Below are positions 7,699 to 15,042 of a DNA stretch of 24,224 nucleotides, piece after piece. Location: contig SFFP01000014.1 of assembly GCA_004556875.1 (NCBI GenBank), positions 1-24,224 of the forward strand, written 5' to 3'. The stretch comes from Ruminococcus flavefaciens. GTDB lineage: Bacteria; Bacillota_A; Clostridia; Oscillospirales; Ruminococcaceae. A model generated the notes under the pieces. That model worked only from the letters and a program-made list of their open reading frames with translations, made no database searches and was not told the DNA's origin. The translations under genes were made by a program, and so were the position numbers. The stretch's first letter is position 1. Each line of letters starts with the position of its first letter.

Positions 7699-7721
7699 TG
7701 CCCGACAACTTACTGCGGGCA
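7699..7721 (-). promoter_or_regulatory. leader hairpin of rpsF, candidate S6:S18 autoregulatory site
   Basis: In the leader just ahead of the rpsF ribosome binding site, six-base arms TGCCCG and CGGGCA flank an 11-base loop (minus strand). S6:S18 complexes are known to bind a structured motif in their own mRNA leader in many bacteria. Position and a CCG-containing stem fit, but I cannot align it to the consensus, so the role is inferred. Confidence 0.35.
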
Positions 7722-7760
7722 AGGATAATAATAGTACGCGTTTACACACGATACTCAAAT

Positions 7761-7789
7761 ATTATACCATTTCAAAAAGAGCTTGTCAA
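7761..7789 (-). promoter_or_regulatory. consensus sigma-A promoter of rpsF operon
   Basis: On the minus strand TTGACA (7784-7789) and TATAAT (7761-7766) are separated by exactly 17 bases. Both boxes are perfect, fitting a highly expressed ribosomal protein operon. Confidence 0.9.
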
Positions 7790-7859
7790 GCATTTTTTTG
7801 AAAAAATCATCATGTCAGGCTTAGCTTTTCCTTCAGAGCTGCACCGCAATAATAAAAAG

Positions 7860-7888
7860 TTGACAATTGACAAGTTACATAGTATAAT
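7860..7888 (+). promoter_or_regulatory. consensus sigma-A promoter of antiporter gene
   Basis: TTGACA (7860-7865) and TATAAT (7883-7888), both perfect, with a 17-base spacer. Transcription should start near 7895. A second TTGACA at 7867-7872 is too close to the -10 box to be used. Confidence 0.85.
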
Positions 7889-7898
7889 GATATCAGAC

Positions 7899-7923
7899 GG
7901 GAGCGATAATGCTCCCTTTATTT
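7899..7923 (+). promoter_or_regulatory. 5'-end hairpin with U-rich tail ahead of antiporter gene
   Basis: Perfect arms GGGAGC (7899-7904) and GCTCCC (7911-7916) with loop GATAAT, followed by TTTATTT, sit between the expected transcription start (about 7895) and the ribosome binding site. The shape is that of a short attenuator or a 5' stabilising hairpin. Confidence 0.5.
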
Positions 7924-7943
7924 GCGAAAGGATATGAATATGA

Positions 7944-9146
7944 ATGGAAACGTATAAGATTCTCAAGGACCTTGCCATAATCTTTATATGTGCAAAGGGA
8001 GCGGGACTTCTTGCAAGAAAGCTGAAAGCGCCTATGGTCGTGGGCGAGATAATCGCAGGTCTCATCATCGGACCTTGTCTCGGACTCAATCTGGTGCAGC
8101 CGTCGGATTTTATCAGTCAGATGGCAGAGATAGGCGTAATACTCATTATGTTCTCGGCAGGACTCGAAACTAACCTTCAGGAGCTGAAAAAGTCGGGATT
8201 TGCGGCATTTTTCATAGCCTGCGTCGGAGTATTCGTGCCGCTTGTGGGCGGAAGTCTGCTGTATATGTGCATTTACGGCTTTTCCTCATTCGGTACGGAT
8301 GAATTCTTCAAGGCGGTGTTTATCGGCTGTATAATGACTGCGACATCTGTCGGTATCACTGTTGAGGTGCTCAAGGAAATGGGCAAGCTCAAGACAAGAG
8401 TCGGACAGACGATACTCAGTGCGGCAATCATTGACGATGTTATCGGTATCATCGTGCTCACATTTGTTCTCGGATTCAAAGACCCCGAAAGCAATACTCT
8501 CCTTGTAACAGGAAAGATAGCGCTTTTCCTTGTGCTGTCGCTGATACTGGGATACATATTCTACAAGCTTTTCAAGATATACGACGAAAAGCACGCTCAC
8601 ACAAGACGTATACCTATCATAGCTATAACTCTTTGCTTTATCATGGCGTATATTGCTGAAAAATACTTTGGTATCGCCGATATCACAGGCGCTTATATCG
8701 CAGGAATAATCCTCTGCAACGTGCGTGATGCCGAGTATATCGACCGCAGAGTAAACATTAACGGATATATGTTCTTTGCACCTGTATTCTTTGTGGGCAT
8801 AGGTCTTAAAACTGATTTCAGCAATGTTGATTCAAGCATGATAGTCTTTTCGATAGGCTTTGTTATCGTGGCAATGCTCAGTAAGGTCATAGGATGCGGA
8901 CTTGCTTCAAAGTGCTTCAAGTACAGTTGGACAGACTGTCTTAAAATCGGTGCAGGCATGATGACCCGCGGAGAGGTGGCGCTTATCATCACAAACAAGG
9001 GCTTGGGACTTGGAATAATCGATTCATCATACTTCACAGCAGTAATACTGCTTATTATCGTATCAAGCATAGTAACGCCTGTAGTGCTGAAGCTTCTCTT
9101 CGGAAAGACTGATAAGAAAGAGAAGGCAGCGGTGCGAAAGGCTTAA
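7944..9146 (+). CDS. Kef/NapA-type cation:proton antiporter (CPA2)
   Basis: A 400-residue integral membrane protein with about twelve hydrophobic segments. GEIIAGLIIGP (34-44) and the paired aspartates D164-D165 in AIIDDVIGII (161-170) match the CPA2 family, where the Asp pair carries ions and protons. The MTRGEVALI segment near residue 333 is also a family hallmark. No RCK/TrkA-N domain follows, unlike full KefB/KefC, so cytosolic nucleotide control is absent or supplied by another protein. The likely job is Na+ or K+ efflux in exchange for protons, for pH and ion balance. The start is preceded by GAAAGGA; ispF follows 30 bases downstream. Confidence 0.9.
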   Translation: METYKILKDLAIIFICAKGAGLLARKLKAPMVVGEIIAGLIIGPCLGLNLVQPSDFISQMAEIGVILIMFSAGLETNLQELKKSGFAAFFIACVGVFVPLVGGSLLYMCIYGFSSFGTDEFFKAVFIGCIMTATSVGITVEVLKEMGKLKTRVGQTILSAAIIDDVIGIIVLTFVLGFKDPESNTLLVTGKIALFLVLSLILGYIFYKLFKIYDEKHAHTRRIPIIAITLCFIMAYIAEKYFGIADITGAYIAGIILCNVRDAEYIDRRVNINGYMFFAPVFFVGIGLKTDFSNVDSSMIVFSIGFVIVAMLSKVIGCGLASKCFKYSWTDCLKIGAGMMTRGEVALIITNKGLGLGIIDSSYFTAVILLIIVSSIVTPVVLKLLFGKTDKKEKAAVRKA

Positions 9147-9176
9147 ATACGCAATATCCCCGAAAGGAGAAAAACA

Positions 9177-9650
9177 ATGTTCAGAATTGGTCACGGTTAC
9201 GACGTACATAAGCTGGTAGAGGGCAGAAAGCTCATTCTCGGCGGAGTTGAGATACCTCACACAACAGGTCTTCTCGGACATTCAGACGCAGATGTTCTGG
9301 CTCACGCTATAATGGACGCAATGCTGGGTGCGCTTGCAATGGGCGATATCGGTCATCTTTTCCCTGATAACGATGACAGCTTCAAGGGTGCAGACAGCAT
9401 GAAGCTCATGGAAGAGGTTTGCCGCAGAGTCCGTGAAGCAGGCTGGGAGATAGGCAACATCGACGCAACAATTATCGCACAAGCGCCTAAGCTTGCTCCG
9501 CATATTATGACAATGCGCGAGAACATCGCTAAGGTATGCGGCTGTGATGTTTCGCAGATAAGCGTAAAGGCTACCACAGAGGAGCATCTTGGCTTTACAG
9601 GTGAAAAGCTGGGAATGTCCGCTCACGCTGTAGCTTTGCTCAGCCGCTGA
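9177..9650 (+). CDS. ispF: 2-C-methyl-D-erythritol 2,4-cyclodiphosphate synthase
   Basis: A 157-residue IspF of normal length. It makes the cyclic diphosphate of the MEP route to isoprenoids. The metal ligands D9 and H11 (GYDVH) and H43 are in place, along with GHSDADV (34-40), GDIGHLFPD and the closing KATTEEHLGFTG. AAAGGAG lies ahead of the ATG. It follows the antiporter gene by 30 bases and ends at a two-way terminator. Confidence 0.97.
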   Translation: MFRIGHGYDVHKLVEGRKLILGGVEIPHTTGLLGHSDADVLAHAIMDAMLGALAMGDIGHLFPDNDDSFKGADSMKLMEEVCRRVREAGWEIGNIDATIIAQAPKLAPHIMTMRENIAKVCGCDVSQISVKATTEEHLGFTGEKLGMSAHAVALLSR

Positions 9651-9677
9651 CCTGCAATAGACGGCACACATAAAAAT

Positions 9678-9723
9678 AAAGCCATAGTATCTGAAAAGCT
9701 CAGGATACTATGGCTTTTATTAT
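9678..9723. terminator. bidirectional terminator between ispF and dockerin gene
   Basis: Perfect 14-base arms AAAGCCATAGTATC (9678-9691) and GATACTATGGCTTT (9704-9717) carry T-rich tails on both strands. One hairpin ends ispF from the left and the dockerin gene from the right. Confidence 0.88.
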
Positions 9724-9726
9724 TGT

Positions 9727-11613
9727 TTACTGAGGGTCGAGACTTGTTATCTGATGGAGCAGATATCTCTGTATGCGAAGAGCGTCATTTGCGGAAATGC
9801 CCTTGCTTGAAAGGTCAACATCTGCGTTTATGCGTCCCTGAGCACTGAGATGATTTTTTTCCGAACCGTTTTCGCCGTATTTGTCAGGATTTGCAAGCGA
9901 CTGCATGATGAGTACGATATCAGACATATCTACAGTGCCGTCGCAGTTGGCATCGCCATAGACTGTCTGAGCGGCAGAGACTTTGATAGTATAGGTACTT
10001 ATCATTGTCTCAGTATCAAGCACATAGTCAATATCTTCTTCAGAGAATGTATATTTGTCGTCTGCTGATGTGAATTTACCGAATGAATAGGATTTCGAGC
10101 TCTTTGGAATAGCAGGTACAATAATGAATGGATTATATTTCGAGGTCTTTATCTCATATACCGTATCTGATTCGTGACCGTCATCAAATACCACAGTCAG
10201 AGCTGCTGTAAAGCTGCCGTTATTTACAAGCTTGCCTGTTGCCTTGTCGACAACATAGAACAGGCATGAACCTGGAGATATCTGAGGTTCACTTCTTTTT
10301 GTGAGCCTGATAGTGTAGTTTATTGTGTGGTTTGCATCGTCCTTTTCGATAACAACATCATTTGCATTGTAGGTATAGTAGATGTGATTGCTCATGCTTC
10401 TTATCTCAAGGTCATAATCCGTTACGTTGGTCAGGTTCTCGGGGACGAGAGTAACAGGATTTTCGCTTTCAGTGCTGAATGTTGAGGTGCTTGAACGCTT
10501 TTCGCCTGTGTTGTATGTCATATTCCATGCAATTATGAAGCTTGCATCGTCTATGAGTTCACCTGTCTCCTTGTCGACTGCCTTCATAACATATTTTTTC
10601 TGTACAGCAGGTGTCTGGACAGTTGAGGTCGTTGTAGTTGAGATGACGGAAGTTGATGTAACGGAAGTAGTTGTTGTGGTCTCATGCTTTTCCTCAATGG
10701 GAGCCATGCTTGGAGCAGTATCGCCCCACCATTTCCAGCGGTCGGGGGTACGGTATTTGTTGATAGCCTCACCGTTGGCAGATGTCCATGTGAACACGTT
10801 GTCGTAGAGGTGTCCCTCATTGTAATAGAACTGAGCCATTGCGCATATCTCGTCAGCATATGTAGCGTAAGCGCCGTCGTCCTCAGCCATATTGCACCAG
10901 CCTGTGTTGAAGCCTTTAAGGCTGTTTCTTACTACCTGATAGTCGGTCATGCCCTGCTCGTTCATACATATCTCTGCAAAGTGGAGTATCTTTCTGATAC
11001 CCATATGGTTTGAGATTATGCAATCATAGAAGTTTGAAGGTGTAAATGAATACTGGAACATTTCGGGAACGTTGTCCTCAGGCATGAACTTAGGGTCGCA
11101 GTCCTTGAAAGCTGTAACAGCTGTTTGCAGGGTACCGTAAGCATGAGCGGAATTTACGCCCCAGCCGTCCTCATAGGCTGTCTCATGGTCAGAACCTATC
11201 TTGCCCTCGCCGAGAGTAGACTCTCTTGAACCGAGTCCGAGAAACAGTGCGTACATCTTCTCGCGCTCAGGCTGTCCGAGACGAGTCGAGATAAGATCCC
11301 AGTGTTCATCAATTTCCTTGTAGAGGGCGTACTTTACTTCCTGTACGGTCATTTTGTGGTTGATGGCACGTATCTCTTCTACTGAAGCATCGGCAGGAGT
11401 GTTTCTCTCACCGAAATTCAGCGGATTGCCCACACCCTCTTTCTGAACGTCACGCGATGTGTCGTGGAGAGGCTCGCAGGTCTGTCCTGCAAAGCACCAT
11501 TCGTCAGCAGAAGCGCGGAGAGCGGTATCATTGTAGCCTGTTATTGTTGGAGCATATGCGGCTGTGCATATTACTGCCGCAGTGAGGACTCCGAAAAATT
11601 TATTGAGCTTCAT
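9727..11613 (-). CDS. secreted dockerin protein with GH23-like (lytic transglycosylase-like) domain
   Basis: A 628-residue protein: signal peptide (1 to about 25), N-terminal domain (about 85-295), Thr/Ser linker (311-334), two related beta domains (about 339-440 and 449-545, both opening with VDKxTGxLxxxxSF), and a dockerin (551-622). The N-terminal domain shows in order E131 in SRESTLGEG, YGTLQTA (159-165) and GFNTG (234-238). These resemble the ES, GxxQ and YNxG motifs of GH23 lysozymes and lytic transglycosylases; the assignment is by eye and unproven. The first dockerin loop is canonical (D554, N556, D558, D565); the second is about one residue longer, as in some R. flavefaciens dockerins. 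Its AGGTGA site overlaps the stop of the MIF-like gene 11 bases upstream, so the two are probably translated from one mRNA. Confidence 0.85.
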   Translation of the reverse strand: MKLNKFFGVLTAAVICTAAYAPTITGYNDTALRASADEWCFAGQTCEPLHDTSRDVQKEGVGNPLNFGERNTPADASVEEIRAINHKMTVQEVKYALYKEIDEHWDLISTRLGQPEREKMYALFLGLGSRESTLGEGKIGSDHETAYEDGWGVNSAHAYGTLQTAVTAFKDCDPKFMPEDNVPEMFQYSFTPSNFYDCIISNHMGIRKILHFAEICMNEQGMTDYQVVRNSLKGFNTGWCNMAEDDGAYATYADEICAMAQFYYNEGHLYDNVFTWTSANGEAINKYRTPDRWKWWGDTAPSMAPIEEKHETTTTTSVTSTSVISTTTTSTVQTPAVQKKYVMKAVDKETGELIDDASFIIAWNMTYNTGEKRSSTSTFSTESENPVTLVPENLTNVTDYDLEIRSMSNHIYYTYNANDVVIEKDDANHTINYTIRLTKRSEPQISPGSCLFYVVDKATGKLVNNGSFTAALTVVFDDGHESDTVYEIKTSKYNPFIIVPAIPKSSKSYSFGKFTSADDKYTFSEEDIDYVLDTETMISTYTIKVSAAQTVYGDANCDGTVDMSDIVLIMQSLANPDKYGENGSEKNHLSAQGRINADVDLSSKGISANDALRIQRYLLHQITSLDPQ

Positions 11614-11624
11614 AAAATATCACC

Positions 11625-11966
11625 TCAGAAGTTAGAACCGTTCCAGCCCCAGTCGTTTGTGCTCGTATACTTTACATAGACACGGTCTGACGGAATTCCG
11701 ATATTGTCTGTGAGTATGCCTGTGATGTGGCTTGTGAGTGTAGTGAGAGCATTTGAAGAAGCGCTTCCGAAAATGGATACCTCAACCATAGCCGCAGGAG
11801 CGTCCTCGCCCTTGAACCAGAGGTCATACTCAGGCTCGATGCCTACCATGAGCCAGCTCTCGGATTTGCCGGGGATAGCTGTTATAGCCTTTCCCATAGC
11901 GGATTTGATGCTTATTTTCTGCTCGTTTGAAACAGAAACATTTGTCTTTACGTTGATGAATGGCAT
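11625..11966 (-). CDS. macrophage migration inhibitory factor (MIF)-like tautomerase
   Basis: A 113-residue protein of MIF length and layout. Pro2, which becomes the catalytic N-terminal proline after Met removal, leads into PFINVKTNVSVS. K34 sits where MIF has its active-site lysine. The end SDRVYVKYTSTNDWGWNGSNF follows the order seen in animal MIF (PDRVYINY...GWNNSTF). MIF-family enzymes tautomerise phenylpyruvate-like keto acids; animal MIF is also a cytokine. There is no signal peptide or CxxC motif visible. GAGGAGG precedes the ATG. The stop overlaps the ribosome binding site of the dockerin gene. Cytosolic tautomerase is the default reading; a role towards the host is speculation. Confidence 0.9.
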   Translation of the reverse strand: MPFINVKTNVSVSNEQKISIKSAMGKAITAIPGKSESWLMVGIEPEYDLWFKGEDAPAAMVEVSIFGSASSNALTTLTSHITGILTDNIGIPSDRVYVKYTSTNDWGWNGSNF

Positions 11967-11993
11967 GATTATTTCCTCCTCATTGTTTTGGGT

Positions 11994-12037
11994 AAAGCTG
12001 AAAGCTATGGTGCAGCAGAGCCTCTGCTTTCAGCTTT
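11994..12037. other. long imperfect hairpin upstream of MIF-like gene
   Basis: Perfect 12-base arms AAAGCTGAAAGC (11994-12005) and GCTTTCAGCTTT (12026-12037), with an inner GCAGA/TCTGC pairing. It lies in the 107-base gap between the PLP enzyme and the MIF-like gene. It has no T tract on the minus strand, so it may be a leader structure of the MIF mRNA or an RNA-end stabiliser. Confidence 0.5.
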
Positions 12038-12048
12038 TGACTTTATTA

Positions 12049-12069
12049 AAATCCGTTCCTGACGGATTT
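12049..12069 (-). terminator. probable terminator of the PLP enzyme gene
   Basis: Perfect arms AAATCCGT (12049-12056) and ACGGATTT (12062-12069) with a 5-base loop begin 4 bases after the stop codon on the minus strand. They are followed by a short T-rich tail (TTTTAATAAA counting the end of the stem). It is weak, so read-through into the MIF-like gene is possible. Confidence 0.5.
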
Positions 12070-12073
12070 ATGT

Positions 12074-13354
12074 TTATAGATTTATGAGTCCTTCCGAAAG
12101 CATTTCCTGTGCTGCAAGCATAACGCCAAGCTTTCCGCTTGTAAATGTAATGCCGCCCTGCATCCAGACTGCATATGGTTCACGGAGAGGTGCATCGGCT
12201 GAAAGCTCTATGGAAGCACCGTTTGTGAAAGCGCCTGCCGCCATGATGACCTGACTTGAATAGCCCGGCATATCCCACGGCTCCGGAGTAACGAAAGAGT
12301 CTACAGGAGCGCCCTTCTGTATACCGCGGCAGAATGCGCAGAGATGCTCCTCATCACCCAGCTTTACAGCTGTGATGATATCGCCGCGGGGGTCGTCCTT
12401 GCGCGGTGAGCACTCAAAGCCGAGAAGTGTGAAAAGCTCGCTTGCAAATGTACAGGTCTTGATAGCATTAGCCACAACATCGGGAGCAAAGAAAAGTCCC
12501 AGGAGCATTTCGCGGTTCATACCGAGAGTACAGCCTACCTCCTTGCCCATGCCTACGCAGGTTAGACGATATGAGCAAAGCTCAACAAGGTCAGCGCGTC
12601 CTGCGATGTAACCGCCTGTACGTGCGATACCGCCGCCTGCATTCTTGATAAGTGAACCGATGATAACATCAGCACCTACGGCAACAGGCTCTCTGTCCTC
12701 AACAAATTCGCCGTAGCAGTTGTCAACCATTATGATAACATCGGGATTGCCTTTTTTAGCGGCTTTTATCATTTTTTCAATATCAGAAACGGTGAATGCT
12801 CCGCGGAGAGAATAGCCGCGTGAACGCTGAATGTAAGCGACTTTAGCACCCTTTACGGCTTCTGTTATCTCGTCAAGCTTAGGAGTACCGTCGCTGTTAA
12901 GGTCTACCTGACCGTATTCAACGCCGAAGTCCATGAGTGAGCCGTTGCCCTTGTCACCGCTGATACCGATGACTTCTTCGAGAGTATCGTAAGGCTTGCC
13001 TGTAATAGAAACTATCTTATCGCCTGTTCTGAGTACGCCGAAAAGCGCAACGGAAAGAGCGTGTGTGCCCGAAACAAAGTTGAAGCGCACAAGAGCGTCC
13101 TCAGCGCCGAGAGCCTGAGCAAATACCTTGTCGATGACCTCGCGTCCCATGTCTCCGTAGCCGTAGCCTGTAGAGCCGTAGAAGCACGGCTCGCTTACCT
13201 TGTTGTCCGAGAAAGCCTTCAGCACCTTAGCACCGCAGTATTCTGCATTTGCATCAATACGTGCAAAGGCTTCTGCGCATTTTTTTTCAGCCTGTTCAGC
13301 AAGCTCTGTCAGTCTGCTGTCAAATCCGTATATCTCATTTATTTTACTGTTCAT
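12074..13354 (-). CDS. PLP-dependent enzyme, methionine gamma-lyase/aluminium-resistance family
   Basis: A 426-residue fold-type I PLP enzyme. PF06838-type hallmarks are FYGSTGYGYGDMGRE (58-72), FNFVSGTHAL (91-100) and IIGSLIKNAGGGIARTGGY, where K237 is the expected Schiff-base lysine. D211 in IIMVDNCYGEF should hold the pyridine nitrogen. Members are annotated as methionine gamma-lyase-like or 'aluminium resistance' proteins, but their true substrate is poorly known; a carbon-sulfur lyase role is inferred. The gene has its own perfect consensus promoter. In other Firmicutes it is also often near hflX, as here (from memory). Confidence 0.9.
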   Translation of the reverse strand: MNSKINEIYGFDSRLTELAEQAEKKCAEAFARIDANAEYCGAKVLKAFSDNKVSEPCFYGSTGYGYGDMGREVIDKVFAQALGAEDALVRFNFVSGTHALSVALFGVLRTGDKIVSITGKPYDTLEEVIGISGDKGNGSLMDFGVEYGQVDLNSDGTPKLDEITEAVKGAKVAYIQRSRGYSLRGAFTVSDIEKMIKAAKKGNPDVIIMVDNCYGEFVEDREPVAVGADVIIGSLIKNAGGGIARTGGYIAGRADLVELCSYRLTCVGMGKEVGCTLGMNREMLLGLFFAPDVVANAIKTCTFASELFTLLGFECSPRKDDPRGDIITAVKLGDEEHLCAFCRGIQKGAPVDSFVTPEPWDMPGYSSQVIMAAGAFTNGASIELSADAPLREPYAVWMQGGITFTSGKLGVMLAAQEMLSEGLINL

Positions 13355-13418
13355 TTTTTATCCTTTCCGTGTCAGAAATCGCCTTGCAGGGACAGACTGA
13401 GCCTTTCCCCACAATCAA

Positions 13419-13447
13419 ATTATATCCCTTTTATCTGATTATGTCAA
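13419..13447 (-). promoter_or_regulatory. consensus promoter of the PLP enzyme gene
   Basis: On the minus strand TTGACA (13442-13447) and TATAAT (13419-13424) with a 17-base spacer, both perfect. It uncouples the PLP gene from the hflX transcript upstream, which has no clear terminator of its own. Confidence 0.88.
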
Positions 13448-13468
13448 TGAGTTTTCGCCGGAAATCGG

Positions 13469-14716
13469 TCATACCTTGTAGTTTTCAGCTTCTTTGACGA
13501 GCCTGATATCGACGAGTGCGTCGAGTAGAGTACCGTTTTCAGCGTATTCCTCTGAGAATATCTTGCCGTCCTGTCTTATCCTGCCGATGAAAGCGCCCTT
13601 ATCATAGGGTACAAGGAGCTTCATGCGCTTTGCAGTTTCGGGGAGATTTTTCATTATACATTCAAGGAGCTTGTCAAAGCCTGTGTGCTCCTTTGCACTT
13701 ATCATAACTGTGTTGTCGTCCTCGAATACCGTATCTGTGAACGGTGCGGCATCAGCCTTGTTCATGACGTATATCTGAGGTATACCCTCACAGCCAAGCT
13801 CGGTAAGGAGCTTTGAGGTAACCTCTGCCTGCTCCTTTATCTCAGGTGAGGACAAGTCCTGCACATTGAGGATAATGTCAGCCGCCGCCGCTTCTTCAAG
13901 AGTAGATTTGAAGGCTTCAACAAGGTTGTGGGGGAGTCGTCTTATAAGTCCGACGGTGTCTATGAGCATGACGCTTCTGCCGTCGGGAAGTTCTATTGAA
14001 CGCGAGGTGATATCCAGTGTTGCAAAGAGCTTGTTTTCGGCGAGTACACCAGCATCTGTCAGAGCATTCAGAAGTGTGGATTTGCCCACATTCGTGTAGC
14101 CAACTATAGCCGCACAGAGAACGCCGTCTTTTTTGCGGCGTGAGCGCGAGAAGTTACGGTGCTTTTTCAGTTCTTCAAGCTCCTCCTCAAGGTAGCTTAT
14201 GCGTTTGCGGATATGGCGCTTGTCGGTCTCGAGCTTAGTCTCGCCCGGACCTCTTGTACCGATACCGCCGCCAAGCCTTGAAAGTGCAGTACCCATACCT
14301 GTAAGACGCGGAAGACGGTATTTCTGCTGAGCAAGCTCTACCTGAAGCTTACCTTCCTTTGTACGTGCACGCTGTGCGAATATATCGAGGATAAGAGTAG
14401 TTCTGTCAATGACGCGGACATCAAGTATCTGTTCGATATTTCTAACCTGTACGCCTGTAAGCTCATGGTCGAATATTACAAGCTCAGCTTCGAGAGCTTC
14501 GAGCTGTTCCTTCAGCTCTTCCAGTCTGCCTGCACCCATACAGGTAGCAGGGTCATAGGCAGGGCGTTTTTGTATGATATTTCCGACTACATCGGCATTT
14601 GCCGTGGAAGCCAGCTCTGCCAGCTCATTTATTGAGACCTCCGCATCGAATTCGCCTGTATCAACACAGGCAAGAACAGCCTTTACAGGAAGGTCATCGG
14701 TTTTGTTTTCGTACAT
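13469..14716 (-). CDS. hflX: ribosome-associated GTPase HflX
   Basis: A 415-residue HflX. The N-terminal nucleotide-binding domain contains PATCMGAGRLEEL and FDHELTGVQVRNIE; the RLGGGIGTRGPGETKLE segment (147-163) is an HflX signature. The coiled-coil linker (about 168-195) leads to the G domain: P-loop GYTNVGKST (206-214), LIDTVGLI for G3 and MNKAD for G4. HflX rescues stalled or stress-inactivated 70S ribosomes by splitting them. It starts 3 bases after the GIY-YIG stop, with AAAGGAG inside the upstream gene's end, so translation is likely coupled. It is the last gene of the queA-tgt series. Confidence 0.96.
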   Translation of the reverse strand: MYENKTDDLPVKAVLACVDTGEFDAEVSINELAELASTANADVVGNIIQKRPAYDPATCMGAGRLEELKEQLEALEAELVIFDHELTGVQVRNIEQILDVRVIDRTTLILDIFAQRARTKEGKLQVELAQQKYRLPRLTGMGTALSRLGGGIGTRGPGETKLETDKRHIRKRISYLEEELEELKKHRNFSRSRRKKDGVLCAAIVGYTNVGKSTLLNALTDAGVLAENKLFATLDITSRSIELPDGRSVMLIDTVGLIRRLPHNLVEAFKSTLEEAAAADIILNVQDLSSPEIKEQAEVTSKLLTELGCEGIPQIYVMNKADAAPFTDTVFEDDNTVMISAKEHTGFDKLLECIMKNLPETAKRMKLLVPYDKGAFIGRIRQDGKIFSEEYAENGTLLDALVDIRLVKEAENYKV

Positions 14717-14719
14717 ATA

Positions 14720-15037
14720 TTACTCCTTTGGTATGGTCTCGCGGCAGTAAAGCTCGGTATTTTCCGTACCAAAAAGCTCTCCAAAACAATTGTTGTCAGC
14801 TATGAGCTTCAGCTTTTGCGGTTTGGAGAGCTGCTTTATTCGGTATTCGAGTTTAGAGGCGAGACTTCGGTTTTCACAGCTCCAGAGAGCTTCGAGGGAG
14901 AGCGCTTTGTGAGAGCGGGTGAACTTTGCACATTTTTCGCTTTGTGTAAAGTGCTCGTTCATGCGCCGTTCAACATCGGTGGTTATACCTGTGTAGAGCA
15001 GGTCTCCCTCGCATTTTATAACATAAATATAGTACAT
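14720..15037 (-). CDS. GIY-YIG endonuclease-domain protein (YhbQ/UPF0213-like)
   Basis: A 105-residue stand-alone GIY-YIG domain. The opening MYYIYVIKCEGDLLYTGITTD gives the two tyrosine motifs as YVI and YTG. R24 in VERRMNEH and E64 in SKLEYRIKQLSK are the expected catalytic arginine and metal-binding glutamate. Related small proteins are implicated in DNA repair or nuclease activity, but the family role is not settled. It lies 5 bases after the membrane-protein gene and 3 bases before hflX, with tight spacing on both sides. Confidence 0.92.
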   Translation of the reverse strand: MYYIYVIKCEGDLLYTGITTDVERRMNEHFTQSEKCAKFTRSHKALSLEALWSCENRSLASKLEYRIKQLSKPQKLKLIADNNCFGELFGTENTELYCRETIPKE

Positions 15038-15042
15038 AGTTA

